DNA of 64,000 bases from Lithobates sylvaticus (lineage: Eukaryota > Chordata > Amphibia > Anura > Ranidae): the NCBI GenBank assembly GCA_028564925.1, contig CM053033.1:111416252-111480251 (forward strand), written 5' to 3'. Shown in pieces: positions 33,060 to 45,605 of the stretch. The notes below the pieces were generated by a model. That model was not told the DNA's origin and searched no databases. It saw only the letters and a program-made list of their open reading frames with translations. Made by a program: the position numbers and the translations under genes. The first letter of the stretch is position 1. Each line of letters starts with the position of its first letter.

Positions 33060-34187
33060 GATTATAGGAAGAGCCTATTCTGGCACTTCTCTCCTACATG
33101 TAAAAATCATATTTTTTTTGCTAGAAAATTACTCAGAACCCCCAAACATTATATATTTTTTTTAGCAGACACCCTAGGGAATAAAATGGTCGTCATTGCA
33201 ACTTTTTATCTTGCACAGTATTTGCGCAACAACGTTTTTTAACGTGTTTTTTTTTTATTAAAAAAATAACAAAACAGTAAAGTTAGGCCAATTTTTTTAT
33301 ATAATGTGAAAGATGATGTTACGCCGAGTAAATAGATACCTAACATGTCACGCTTTAAAATTGCGCACACTCATGGAATGACGCCAAACTTCAGTACTTA
33401 AAAATCTCCATAGGCGACGCTTTCAATTTTTTTACATGTTTAGAGTTACAAAGATGGTCTAGTGCTAAAATTGTTGCTCGCGCTCTAACGCACACAGCGA
33501 TACCTCACATGTGTGGTTTGAACGGCGTTTACATATGTGGGTGGGACTAACGTGTGTGTTCGCTTCTGAGCACGAGCTACCGGGGACAGGGGCGTTTTAA
33601 ATTATTATTATTATTTTTTTTATATTTACTTTCTTTTACAACATTTTTTTTGATCACTTTTATTCCTATTACAAGGAATGTAAAGATCCCTTGTAATAGG
33701 AATCATTTGTGACAGGTCCTCTTTATGGAGAGATGCGGGGTCAATAAGACACCACATCTCTCCTCCAGGCTGGAAAGCATGATATTGGAAAAAAAAATCC
33801 ACCATCTCATGCTTACCAGATCGCGGCTTTGTTTACATCCGTGGCCCGAACGTGACATCATAACGTCTTGCCCGGGCCCTCCGACGGTCATAGACAAATC
33901 TCTGTGCACGTCATCCGGTGGCGGACGATTCTTTCTCCAGGTGCCCGATGGCACGGGAGAGCCTGGAGAAGCATCGGATGGTGACGGGAGGGGGAGGATG
34001 TTCCCTCCAGTCGCCTGTAAGTACGACCAAGTGGCGGAACTGCCGTTATGATCATTCTTATGGTGCACAGAATTGCCGGCTGAAAACAAGGATATCTAAA
34101 TGATGCCTGTAGCTGCTGGCATCATTCAGATATCCCCACTGAAATTCCAGGACTTCCTTGGGGGGGGGGGGGGGGGGGAGTGGTTAA
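33060..34187. mobile_element. Long TTAA-type element, left end lost
   Basis: Ends at a TTAA (34184-34187) and is related, in reverse order, to 51344-52340: both have CTAGAAAATTAC, TACCTCACATGTGTGGT-type, GATCACTTTTATTCCTATTACAAG and a module ending in a hairpin of GCCTGTAGCTGCTGGCATC. The left end joins directly to the previous element without its own terminus. A run of 19 G lies at 34160. Confidence 0.55.
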
Positions 34188-34225
34188 CTGTTTTCTGAAA
34201 TCATTATGTTTAAGGCATGCCATAA

Positions 34226-34517
34226 GACCCCTTTCACACTGGGGCCGTGGCTGCATTAGCGCTAAAGCACCGCTGGTTTTAGCGTCGCTTAAGCTCTGTC
34301 TAAGCAGCGCTTTTCGTCCGCTAGCGTGGGACTTTTAACCCCAAAGAAGGGGTTAAAAACTCCTGTGTTGGGTGCTCTAAATACAGCGCTCCCAAACCGC
34401 CCCAAACATGGTTCTTGTAGGACTTTTCTAAACGTCCCGCAAGTGCACCGCCCCAGTGTGAAAAGTCACACTTGAATGCATGGGAGGTGAAAGGGGTCTC
34501 AGTATGAAAGGGGTCTC
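34226..34517. mobile_element. Diverged Harbinger-like MITE (CCCCTTTCACACTGGGGC family)
   Basis: Left end GACCCCTTTCACACTGGGGC after TAA. Right end is damaged, with two AAAGGGGTCTC copies in tandem. Confidence 0.5.
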
Positions 34518-34679
34518 ATGATAACTGAATAGATGCTTTGTGCTCTCAACTGAACTGTCAAGCCATCAAATGGCTGGTGTCAACTGATCACATGTGCAGA
34601 ATCATAGCAACTGCAGATCAAACGGGCTAAGATAGCAGCTTTCTCGGCTGTCAAGGATATGGGGGGTTCAGTTCCATTT

Positions 34680-35398
34680 TTAGGGCCTATTCACACCAGA
34701 TGCATTGGGCTGTGCTAGTCTCTGTTGCTCAGCACAGTCCCAGCACATGAAGAAGGCAAAGTGCACACCATTGTGTTGCATTGGTGTGCACTAAAAAAAA
34801 GGCAATGCACTTTTTTCACTGCATGGTGTTGCAATGCACTACAGCACATTGCAATGTGCTGCAGTGATTACACATGAATGGAATGTTGTTTTGTAACATT
34901 TCAAAAAAGTTGAAAAAAGTAGACTATAATCAGTACACCAGCGACCGTATTACGATGTGACTGCTGGTGTAAACAAGCTCTAAACCTAGGTTCATGCATT
35001 TTTATTCTTCATACATTTTTTGGGTAAGAGGATACTCGACGTTAAGCACAAAACCCCACCAAAAATGCATGTACATGTGTTTTTCATGCTCTCCTATTGA
35101 AGTCTAAGGCAGTGTTTCTCAACTCCAGTCCTCAAGGTGCCCCAACAGGTCATGTTTTCAGGATTTCCCTCAGATGAAATGGCTGTGGTAATTACTAAGG
35201 CAGGGAAAATGATCAAATCACCTGTGCAAAATAATGGAAAGCCTGAAAACATGACCTGTTGGGGTGCCTTGAGGACTGGAGTTGAGAAACACTGGTCTAA
35301 GGGGTCAAAAAAAAAATGCATTCTGTGCACCAAAAGAAACATATGTACTTTTTTCAAAAATCACATTGCACCATGCTGCATTGATGTGAACAGGCACC
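34680..35398. mobile_element. MITE split by a hAT MITE
   Basis: Left end GGGCCTATTCACACCAGATG, right end CTGCATTGATGTGAACAGG. It has many GCATTG/CAATGC repeats, and is interrupted by the hAT MITE at 35110-35294. Confidence 0.45.
35110..35294. mobile_element. hAT-type MITE, perfect 8-bp target duplication
   Basis: GTCTAAGG at 35102-35109 and 35295-35302. Ends CAGTGTTTCTCAACTCCAGT and inverse. Nearly a perfect foldback. Same family at 54049-54219. Confidence 0.85.
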
Positions 35399-35776
35399 AC
35401 AGAAAATAATGTGATTTCCAATGTTGTGCATTACAGTGCAACACCAGACGCAAAACAAATTACAGAAGTATGAACAAGGCATTGTGATTGTAGTGATTGT
35501 AAACGCTTGTTTACTATGCTTGCTATGGGGGTACTTGTGCATGCTCACTTTGAGACAGCTCTGTGTGTATACATATAAGACACTCCCTGATCCCTCCTCA
35601 TTGGCTGCAAATGACAGCAGCAGGAGCCATTGGGCTCCCACTGCTGTGTCTGAACCAATAAGAAGAGAGAGAGCCAAGAGACTCACTGCTCTTGTGCATA
35701 TCGATGAATTGAGATTGGGCTCAGGTAAGTATTTACGGGCTGGTGGGGAGAAGCTACATACTGAAGTTTTTTTACC
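35399..35776. other. Intron 1 sequence, nothing recognised
   Basis: A 119-codon open frame at 35421-35780 has no recognisable homology and no coding signature; it is not called. Confidence 0.3.
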
Positions 35777-36134
35777 TTAAAGCTCAAGTTAAGGCACCAG
35801 TTAAAAAAAAAATCCCATTTAATGGGGCTGTGCCCGCACTGCATGGGTTACCGTTACCAGGCTCATTTTGTCTATGGGTGTACACAAAGCCTCCGTAAAA
35901 CAGTGCTTCCTCACATCCAGAGCCAGTCTATCATGAACATTCCCCCACTTAAGAGCGCTACACTGTGGTGGGGCAGGCTCCACAAGGACTGGTCTTGCAC
36001 TGGGAGGATTGGAGGGTTAGGTGAATATATCTCGGCTTTCCTAACCCCTAGACAAAAACAAACGGTTAACCCATGCAGTGCGGGCACAGCCCCAAGACAT
36101 GGGTAAAAAAACATTGCCTGAAGTTCAGCTTTAA
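35777..36134. mobile_element. TTAA-flanked foldback MITE
   Basis: TTAA at 35777-35780 and 36131-36134. Outer ends AGCTCAAGTT / GAAGTTCAGCT. A 30-bp inverted pair (GGGGCTGTGCCCGCACTGCA and partner at 36062-36092) lies inside. Confidence 0.65.
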
Positions 36135-36164
36135 TGCAGAAGATGCAATAAGGTAAAAAACCTT

Positions 36165-36527
36165 CAGGCTCCAGGCTCGGTTTACACTAGTGTGCGGGTC
36201 GTGCGTCCTGCACTTGCTCGGACATGGCAACCCATTCATTTGAATAGGCTGCTGTGCCTCGTGAACCGCATAAAAAAAGGTGAATGCACCTTTTTAAAAA
36301 TGCAACCGCAGGGAAACCGCATGGTCTTTTTGACCATGTGATTTCCCTGTGGTTTCTGCGATTGCGCTGCGGCCCGAAATGCGTGGGCTTGCCATTCAGA
36401 ATGAACGGCAGCCCTGAGCATCCCGCAAGAGCAGTGCGATTCGGCTGTGGGGGCAGGAATCGATGCGACTTCTGCACCTGCAACCGGAAAAGCACAGCCC
36501 ACACTAGTGTGAACTAAGCCTTAGAAT
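36165..36527. mobile_element. MITE with ACACTAGTGTG ends
   Basis: Left GGCTCGGTTTACACTAGTGT, right CACACTAGTGTGAACTAAGCC. Inner inverted stretches around GGTTTCCCTGCGGTTGCA and TGATTTCCCTGTGG. No gene. Confidence 0.5.
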
Positions 36528-36540
36528 CGCTGTAAAGCTG

Positions 36541-37011
36541 TTAAAGGGGCGTTCCGGCCAATACATTTATTTTTTACAAAGTCAGCAGCTACAAACACTG
36601 TAGCTGCTTACTTTTAATAAGGACACTTACCTGTCCAGCGATCCTGCGATGTCAGCCACCCCCAAGGCCGATCCGTCCATCGGATCGGATCGGCTGCCGG
36701 CGCTTCCATCTTAACGAAGGGAAACAGGCAGTGGAGCCTTGCGGCTTTACTGCCCGTTTCCCACTGCGCATGCGCAAGTCGCGCGTCGCTTTGTGAATGG
36801 CCCTATTGTTTTCTGGGACACACACATGTCCCAGAAGGCAACGGGGCCGCTCACCAAAGAGGAGGAAGCGCCGCAGAATAGGAAGAGGCAGATTAGGAAG
36901 ACTGCCTAGCAACAGGGGTTTCAGGTAAGTGAAAAAAACATTTACATTTTTTTTTTTTTTTTTAAGATTATTAATGCGTTATTTTTTTTTTGGGGTGGCC
37001 CTCCACTTTAA
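36541..37011. mobile_element. TTAA-flanked MITE (AGGGGCGTTCC ends)
   Basis: TTAA at 36541-36544 and 37008-37011. Same class as 9627-9947, carrying GACACTTACCTGTCCAGCGATC. It has a T-run at 36943-36963. Confidence 0.6.
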
Positions 37012-38425
37012 GCTGTTTATGCATACAATTCTCATATTATACTGCAATTACTATTTCTACCACTAGGTGGCAGTGTAAAGAGGTGTGCTCTCTTGTGTAG
37101 TCAATGGTTATGAGGTAATTTCCTGAGTCAGTCTTCCTGTTTCCTATAAAACCAACAATGTAAACAAACAATGTAATGTTCTGCGAGCCACCACTTGCTA
37201 TAAGCCCAAAATAGGGTCTCTCAAATGACACTATAATTTTGAATTAGCAGCTATAAAACCAAGAAGGACTTCTAGCAACATGTTCAGTGGCTTCTGACTG
37301 GAAAGACAGGATAAGTAGCAGATATCCAGCCTTTCTGTGCTCTTCAAGTGTATCATTGGGTAAAGTAACATGTTTTATTACATTTATTTTTAGCCTATTA
37401 ATCTGAATAATATTGAAGTTTGTAAATTTACTGTGTGAAGACTCCCACACATTTACTGCCTTGAATTGTGTGGCACATGGTCACTATGCCCTGTGAGTAG
37501 CACTGCTGTGTCACACATTTCTCAGAGTCTGTCTCTTGATCTACAGAGGTGATGAGAGGAGGAGCTTCAGGAGGCAGAGTCAGTACAGGAATAACTGCTT
37601 GCAGGTAGCAAGGTACCATGGGATATGTAGTTTTTAAAAATGGAAAGTCATCAGCAGAGAAGCTGCGAAGCATGCAGGGAATCCAGGAAGTTGTGGAAAG
37701 AGATGGCCAACAGACAAGCAGAACTTAGAACAAAAAAGAGATTTTTCAAGTGAGCTTATATTGGACCATCACCCATCACATTTAACATAAAAAGTTGGGT
37801 TCAGAGGGGGTAGCAGTCCTGAGCCTCCCAGGACTGGGCAGGATTTGTATAATTCTGGGACTTCCCCCAAACCAATCTATGGGAATGCCCTCTAAGGGCT
37901 AGTTTACAGTAGTTTTGCCCTCTAAAGAGCAATCTGCAGTGGATTGCTTTTCAGAGGGCATTTACAGGTCAGGAAGTGTTATGTCGCCTCCTCAAGGTCT
38001 GCTTTAACCCCTAAAAGGCTACACAACTGTGCATGGAATGCGATTGCTGCACAGGCCCATTCACTTGAATATGTGGTTATGGTTTATTGAAAGTTACAAT
38101 GGTACCTAAAGTGCAGGCAAAGCCAAATGTTTCAGACAGACAAAACAAATGTTGGAACCTCTGTCAGGATTGATGGGAAATCTGAAATCTTAACGTTGTC
38201 ACATGAACAGGAGGTGAGAAGAAATTTTTCAATGGAGACACCTGTTCTGGTGACAACTAAGGGGCAATTTCTCCTCCGTTTACAAGAGGTAAAAGGTAAT
38301 CTTTGTGAACTGCACATTTACAATTGACAACAATAGGACATGACATTTACCATGGAACACTGTCTCAATAATACTACAGACAGAATAAGCACTGAATTGT
38401 CAGTGTAGAATTATTGCTACACTTC
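37012..38425. other. Intron 1, probably mostly unique
   Basis: No repeat ends or convincing exons seen. A 66-codon frame at 38127-38327 has no recognised relatives. Confidence 0.35.
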
Positions 38426-38689
38426 TCTTTCATTCAGTGGCGTCGCTAGGGGGTTGTGAGCCAGAGGGGTGACACCCGTGGGTAGCACCGCTAACGCCGC
38501 CCGCTGCCCTACACTCTGGGTCTCGCCGGCTATCTCACGGAGCGGACCGGAGCAGCCTCCCCTCCTCTCTGTTTACATCCACACAGGAGCCAGAGGGACA
38601 CACACCACTGTGTACAGCATATCCGTCCGCACTGTTGTGAGGTCTGTGCACCTTACTATACAGTATGTAGCTGGACATCGGAGGGGGGA

Positions 38690-40650
38690 GTCTGCACTGA
38701 GGGGGGGTTATACTAATTTGGGGGTATGCACTGAGGGGGGAAAGTCTATAATGATGGGGGGAGTCTGCACTGAGGGGGGAGTCTATACAGATGGGGGAGT
38801 CTGCACTGAGGGGGGTGTCTATACTGATGGGGGGGTCTGCATTGAGGGGGGGTGTCTATACTGAGGGGTGGGTCTGCACTGAGGGGAGGGTCTATACTGA
38901 TAGAGCGAGTCTGCACTGATGGGGGGTGTCTATACTGATGGGGGGGTGTCTATCCTGATGGGGGGGTCTGCACTGATGGGGGTGTCTATACTAAGGGGGG
39001 GGGGGTTATACTAATGGGGGGTATGCACTGAGGGGGCAGTCTATACTGATGAGGGGGCTGTCTATACTGATGTGGGGGGGTCTGCACTGAGGGGGCTGTC
39101 TATACTGATGGAGGGGGGGTCTGCACTGAGGGGGCTGTCTATACTGATGGGGGGGTCTGCACTGAGGGGAGGGTCTATACTGATGGGGGGTCTGCACTGA
39201 GGGGAGGGTCTATACTGATAGAGCGAGTCTGCACCGATGGGGGGGTGTCTATACCGATGGGGGGTGTCTATCCTGATGAGGGGTCTGCACTGATGGGGGT
39301 GTCTATACTAAGGGGGGGTTATACTAATGGGGGGTATGCACTGAGGGGGAAGTCTATACTGATGAGGGGGCTGTCTATGCTGATGGGGGGGTCTGCACTG
39401 AGGGGGCTGTCTATACTGATGGAGGGGGGTCTGTACTGAGGGGGCTGTCTATACTGATGGAGGGGTGGTCTGCACTGAGGGGGCTGTCTATACTGATGGA
39501 GGGGGGTCTGCACTGAGGAGGCTGTCTATACTGATGTGGGGGGTCTGCACTGAGGGGGCTGTCTATACTGATGGGGGGGCTGCACTGAGGGGAGGGGGTC
39601 TATACTGAGGGGAGGAGGTCTGCACTGAGGGGAAGGGGGTCTGAACTGAGGGGAGGGTCTATACTGATGGGGGGTGTCTATCCTGATGGGGGTCTGCACT
39701 GATGGGGGTGTCTATACTAATGGGGGGTGTCTATCCTGATGGGGGGTGTCTATACTGATGGGGGGTGTCTGCACTGAGGGGAGGGTTTATACTGATGGGG
39801 GAGTCTGCACTGAGGGGGGTGTCTATACTAATGGGGTGTCTGCACTGAGGGGGGTGTCTGCACTGATGGGGCGAGTCTGCACTGAGGGGGGGGTGTCTAT
39901 ACGGATGGGGGGGTGTCTATACGGATGGGGGGTGTCTATACTGATGGGGGGGGTCTATACTGATGGGGCTTGTCTGCACTGAGGGGGGGTGTCTATACGG
40001 ATGGGGGTCAGCACTGAGGGGGGTGTCTATACTGATGTGTCTATACTGAAGGGGGGGTCTGAACTGAGAGGGTCTATACTGATGGGGCGAGTCTGCACTG
40101 AGGGGGAGTGACTTTACTGATGGAGTCTGCACTGAGGGGAGGGTCTATACTGATGGGGGGTGTCTATCCTGATGGGGGTCTGCACTGATGGGGGTGTCTA
40201 TACTAATGGGGGGTGTCTATCCTGATGGGGGTCTGCACTGATGGGGGGTTCTCTATACTGATGGGGGGTGTCTGCACTGAGGGGAGGGTTTATACTGATG
40301 GGGGAGTCTGCACTGAGGGGGGTGTCTATACTAATGGGGGGTCTGCACTGAGGGGGGTGTCTATACTGATGGGGCGAGTCTGCACTGAGGGGGGGTGTCT
40401 ATACGGATGGGGGGGGGTCTATACTGATGGGGGGGGGGGGTCTATACTGATGGGGCTTGTCTGCACTGAGGGGGGGTGTCTATACGGATGGGGGTCAGCA
40501 CTGAGGGGGGGTGTCTATACTGATGTGTCTATACTGAAGGGGGGGTCTGAACTGAGAGTTTCTATACTGATGGGGCGAGTCTGCACTGAGGGGGAGTGAC
40601 TTTACTGATGGAGTCTGCACTGAGGGGGGTGTCTATACTGATGGGGGGGG
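38690..40650 (+). repeat. G-rich minisatellite, first block
   Basis: Tandem array of about 35-40 bp units combining GTCTATACTGATGGGGGG and GTCTGCACTGAGGGGG. Units differ in length by their G-runs and in content (some halves are missing or repeated). Larger blocks also repeat: 39640-39780 and 40130-40270 are near-copies, so there is higher-order duplication. G-runs of 4-10 recur throughout, so G-quadruplex potential is high on this strand. Open frames of up to 130 codons exist in several frames on both strands and are by-products of the repeat. Confidence 0.95.
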
Positions 40651-40719
40651 GAAAGAATTAAGGCAAGCTCCCCCGGTGAGATAAGTATGTTACGTGGTGA
40701 TCTCATCCCTTTAAGTAGA

Positions 40720-42180
40720 CAAGAAAAAAACCCTATGGTTGGGACTTTAAATAGAACACCACTCTCACCAAAGATTTTATGAAAATTGTTTTAAATTTTT
40801 ATTAATGAATAAAATAGTATCGAGGTCACCCAAGTGTCCGATAGCAGGGTGCACAATACATAATATGCATGACAGTATAGTATAAAACAAATGACAAGAA
40901 AAATTATACAAAAAATAATATAATGGTGGAGACAACATTTAACACAAAAAAAATATGTACAAAGATACGGTACTGATTCTCTCCCGGAGGTATGTCACCC
41001 CCGAATACTTGACGCGTTTCCAGTTGCCCGAATATGGGAACCTTCGTCAGGAGTATAGAGTGATTCTGTTTGATAAGTACCTGTCGCTCACGTATGGGTC
41101 GATATTCGTGGACCAATAAGTTGTATTCTAACAGAGGAGGAAAAAGAGTGCGCCCCCAAAGAAAAAGGTGCGGCAGCACACACGGAGTAGAATCCTAGTA
41201 AGTTGTTCTTTTGTATGGACTGTATGTCCAAACAGCCGGGTCCCAAAGGCAGGGAATGGCGCTAGCCGAGGTACTTGCAGCTATGTAGGGTGTATCCTAG
41301 GAATTGGACTCATCCCCGAGAATTAATGTCCCGATTGGATGGAATGGAATCCCGATAGTGGATTCTCAAAGCCCTTATCCCTGTGGGGTGTCCCCTGTAA
41401 GGAGACGTGCGTCCGTTATGGCCTGGCCTCCGTGTGGTCCTCTGCTTAGGGGCAGCAGAGGACCACACGGAGGCCAGGCCATAACGGACGCACGTCTCCT
41501 TACAGGGGACACCCCACAGGGATAAGGGCTTTGAGAATCCACTATCGGGATTCCATTCCATCCAATCGGGACATTAATTCTCGGGGATGAGTCCAATTCC
41601 TAGGATACACCCTACATAGCTGCAAGTACCTCGGCTAGCGCCATTCCCTGCCTTTGGGACCCGGCTGTTTGGACATACAGTCCATACAAAAGAACAACTT
41701 ACTAGGATTCTACTCCGTGTGTGCTGCCGCACCTTTTTCTTTGGGGGCGCACTCTTTTTCCTCCTCTGTTAGAATACAACTAATTGGTCCACGAATATCG
41801 ACCCATACGTGAGCGACAGGTACTTATCAAACAGAATCACTCTATACTCCTGACGAAGGTTCCCATATTCGGGCAACTGGAAATGCGTCGAGTATTCGGG
41901 GGTGACATACCTCCGGGAGAGAATCAGTACCGTATCTTTGTACATATTTTTTTTGTGTTAAATGTTGTCTCCACCATTATATTATTTTTTGTATAATTTT
42001 TCTTGTCATTTGTTTTATACTATACTGTCATGCATATTATGTATTGTGCACCCTGCTATCGGACACTTGGGTGACCTCGATGCTATTTTATTCATTAATA
42101 AAAATTTAAAACAATTTTCATAAAATCTTTGGTGAGAGTGGTGTTCTATTTAAAGTCCCAACCATAGGGGTTTTTTCTTG
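40720..42180. repeat. Near-perfect palindrome, 727-bp arms, 7-bp spacer
   Basis: Left arm 40720-41446 and right arm 41454-42180, of equal length, with spacer TAGGGGC. They agree over their whole length apart from a handful of substitutions; the centre reads GGTCCTCTGCT / AGCAGAGGACC. Each arm has an outer segment with ATTTTTATTAATGAATAAAA and GGTGAGAGTGGTG, a middle segment with ACGCGTTTCCAG...CCTTCGTCAGGAG (motif also at 62290), and an inner segment with GGCGCACTC and TGTGCTGCCGCACC. No gene. It interrupts the G-rich minisatellite, which starts immediately at its right edge and about 60 bp before its left edge. Confidence 0.95.
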
Positions 42181-44355
42181 TATACTGAGGGGGGGTGTCT
42201 ATACTGAGGGGGGTGTCTATACTGCTGGGGGGGTCTGCACTGAAGGGGGGGGGGTCTGAACTGAGAGGAGGGTCTTTACTGATGGGGTGAGTCTGCACTG
42301 AGGGGGGGTGACTTTACTGATGGGGGTGTCTATACTGATGGAGTCTGCACTGAGGGGGTGTCTATACTGACGGGGGGTCTGCACTGAGGGGAAGTCTATA
42401 ATGATGGGGGGGGGGGGTCTGCACTGAGGGGAAGTCTATAATGATGGGGGGGGGGGGTCTGCACTGAGGGGGGGTTATACTAATGGGGGGGTGTCTATAC
42501 TGATGGGGGGGTCTGCACTGAGGGGGCTGTCTATACTGATGGGGGTCTGCACTGAGGGGGCTGTCTATACTGATAGGGGGGCTGTCTATACTGATGGGGG
42601 GAGTCTGCACTGAGGGGGCTGTCTATACTGATAGGGGGGGTCTGCACTGAGGGGGGCTGTCTATACTGATGGGGGGAGTCTGCACTTAGCGGGGGTGTCT
42701 ATAATGATGGGAGGGTCTGCACTGACGGGGGTGTCTATACTGATAGGGGTGTCTATACTGATAGGGGTGTCTATACTGATAGGGGTATCTATACTGATAG
42801 GCGTATCTATACTGATGGGGGGTGTCTATACTGATGGGGGGTGTCTATACTAATGGGGGGTGTCTATACTAATGGGGGGCGTCTGCACTGAGGGGGGTTT
42901 TTACTAATGGGGGGGTATGCACTGAGGGGGAAGTCTATACTGAGGGGGGGTGTCTGCACTGAGGGGAGGGTCTATACTGATAGAGCGAGTCTGCACTGGG
43001 GGGGTGTCTATACGGATGGGGGGGTCAGCACTGAGGGGGGTGTCTATACTGATGGAGTCTGCATTGAGGGGGGGGTGTCTATACTGATGGGGGTTTTTGC
43101 ACTGAGTGGGCTGTCTATACTGATGGGGGGTCTGCACTGAGGGAGGCTGTTTATACTGAGGGGGGTGTCTATACTTATGGGGGCTATCTATACTGATGGG
43201 GGGTTCTGCACTGAAGGGGCTGTCTATACTGATGGGGGGGTCTGCACTGAGGGGGCTGTCTATACTGATGGGGTCTGCATTGAGGGGGGTGTCTATACTG
43301 ATGGGGGTTTCTGCACTGAGTGGGCTGTCTATACTGATGGGGGTCTGCACTGAGGGAGGCTGTTTATACTGAGGGGGGTGTCTATACTTATGGGGGCTAT
43401 CTATACTGATGGGGGGGGGGGGGGGTTCTGCACTGAAGGGGCTGTCTATACTGATGGGGGGGTCTGCACTGAGGGGGCTGTCTATACTGATGGGGGGGGT
43501 CGGCACTGAGGGGGCTGTCTATACTGATGGGGGGGGGTCTGCACTGGTGGGGGGGTCTGCACTGAGGGGGCTTTCTATACTGGTGGGGGGGTCTGCACAT
43601 AGGGGGCTGTCTATACTGATGGGGGGGTCTGCACTGAGGGGGCTGTCTATACTGGTGGGGGGTCTGCACTGAAGGGGCTGTCTATACTGATGGGGGGGTC
43701 TGCACTGAGGGGGCTGTCTATACTGATGGGGGGGGTCGGCACTGAGGGGGCTGTCTATACTGATGGGGGGGGGGTCTGCACTGGTGGGGGGGTCTGCACT
43801 GAGGGGGCTGTCTATACTGGTGGGGGGGGGTCTGCACTGAGGGGGCTTTCTATACTGGTGGGGGGGTCTGCACATAGGGGGCTGTCTATACTGATGGGGG
43901 GGGTCTGCACTGAGGGGGCTGTCTATACTGGTGGGGGGTCTGCACTGAGGGGGCTGTCTATACTGGTGGGGGGTCTGCACTGAGGGGGCTGTCTATACTG
44001 GTGAGGGGGGTCTGCACTGAGGGGGCTCTCTATACTGATGGGGGGGTCTGCACTGAGGGGTTGTCTATACTGATGGGGGTCTGCACCGATGTGGGGGGTC
44101 TATACTAATGGGGGTCTGCACTGAGGGGGCTGTCCATACTGACGGGGGGGGTCTGTACTGAGGGAGTTGTCTATACTGATGGGGGGTCTGTACTGAGGGG
44201 TGTGTCTATACTGATGGGGGGTCTGCACAGATGTGGGGGGTGTCTATACTGATGGGGGGGGTCTGCACAGATGTTGGGGTGTCTATACTAATGGGGGTCT
44301 GCACTGGGGGGGGTTCTATACTGATGGGGGGGGGGGGGGTCTGCACAGATGTGGG
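42181..44355 (+). repeat. G-rich minisatellite, second block
   Basis: The same units as 38690-40650, with GGGGGCTGTCTATACTGATG as the commonest form. A 300-bp block is duplicated at about 43390-43670 and 43670-43990. The array keeps one orientation until 44355. Confidence 0.95.
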
Positions 44356-44932
44356 GCTGTCCTGGGACAGCCCCCCTCAGTGCAGACCCCCCATCAGTAA
44401 AGACAGCTCCCCCATCAGTATAGACAGCTCCCCATCAGTATAGACAGCTCCCTCAGTGAAGACCCCCCCCCCCACTCCATCATTATAGACACCCCCTCTA
44501 TCATTATAGACACCCCCCACCCACTCAGTGCAGACCACCCATCAGTATAGACATCTCCTTCAGTGCAGACCCCCATCAGTTTAGACACCCCCCTCAGTGC
44601 AGACTCTCCCCCCATCAGTATGATCTGCACTGAGAGGGGCTGTCTATACTGATGGGGGGTGTCTATACTGATGGAGTCTGCATTGAGGGGGGGGGTGTCT
44701 ATACTGATGGGGGTTTCTGCACTGAGTGGGCTGTCTATACTGATGGGGGGTCTGCACTGAGGGAGGCTGTTTATACTGATGGGGGGGTCTGCACTGAGGG
44801 GGCTGTCTGTATGGACACCCCCTTCATTGCAGACCCTCCATCAGTATAGACACCCCCCTCAGTGCCGCCCCCCCCCCCCCCATTAGTATAGACAGCCCCC
44901 TCAGTGCAGACCCCCCATCAGTATAGGCACTA
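44356..44932. repeat. Minisatellite with orientation flips
   Basis: The array reverses at the hairpin GGGGCTGTCCTGGGACAGCC (44353-44374), runs as CCCCCCTCAGTGCAGACCCC to about 44621, turns back to the G-rich sense to about 44811, then reverses once more to 44932. Each junction puts long reverse complements face to face. Confidence 0.9.
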
Positions 44933-45605
44933 GAGCTGCACAATTAATCATCAAGAATCGTTATTATCGTGATCGTGACTAAAGTGTTTCACAATTCTTT
45001 CTATGCAAAGAATTCTCTCTGCTCTTCTGAAGTCACAGCCTTCAACAGAAAGGAAGGAAAAAAACAGGCAGTCTGCCAAGAATCAAAACATTCTTTATCA
45101 GTTGAACTTAAGTATAAACATTGTAACAATTTGTCAATGGAATAGACTTTGTGTGTAAGTGAAAAAAGTTTAACCACTTAAACACTAAACCTTTTTCTGA
45201 CATTTGTTCGGTTCAAGTTAAAATCCATTTTTTTTTGCTAGAAAATTACTTAGAACCCCCAAACACACTATGTTTTTTTATTTTTATATACACTAGAGAA
45301 TAAAATGGTGGTTGTTGCAATATTTTGTCACACTGTATTTGCGCAGCGGTCTTTCAAATGCAATTTTTTGTATAATGTGATTTCCTCTCACTTCCTGTTG
45401 TGGCTATGGAACAGGAAGTGAAGGGAAATCCCTCCAATGACACCCAGATGGCAAAAAAAATCTGTCAGGGGTTCTAACCCTCCCTTACTTTATCCAAAAT
45501 TTAAAAAAATGTCTTTAGTTCCACTTTAAGGTGTGGCATTCAACTCCTGTAAGATAAACATTATGTAAAGATTAATTACACTAAATTGCATGTGACCATC
45601 TGCAT
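44933..45605. other. Dispersed repeats, no gene
   Basis: A repeat starting TAGAGCTGCACAATTAATC (44932), then a TTAA at 45170 followed by CCACTTAAACACTAAACC, the left end of a long TTAA-type element that resembles 33060-33300 (CTAGAAAATTAC, GAACCCCCAAAC). A further repeat with ACAGGAAGTGAAGGG ends near 45535 (CCACTTTAAG). Confidence 0.45.

Noticed and set aside
33703-34103. A 128-codon minus-strand frame and overlapping plus-strand frames
   Set aside because: They lie in a repeated TTAA-type element whose other copy (51480-51780) does not keep the same frame.
38469-44849. Many open frames of 60-200 codons on both strands (Gly/Ser/Leu-rich or Pro/His/Arg-rich)
   Set aside because: They follow the minisatellite unit in several frames at once and have no start context or homology; they are by-products of the repeat.
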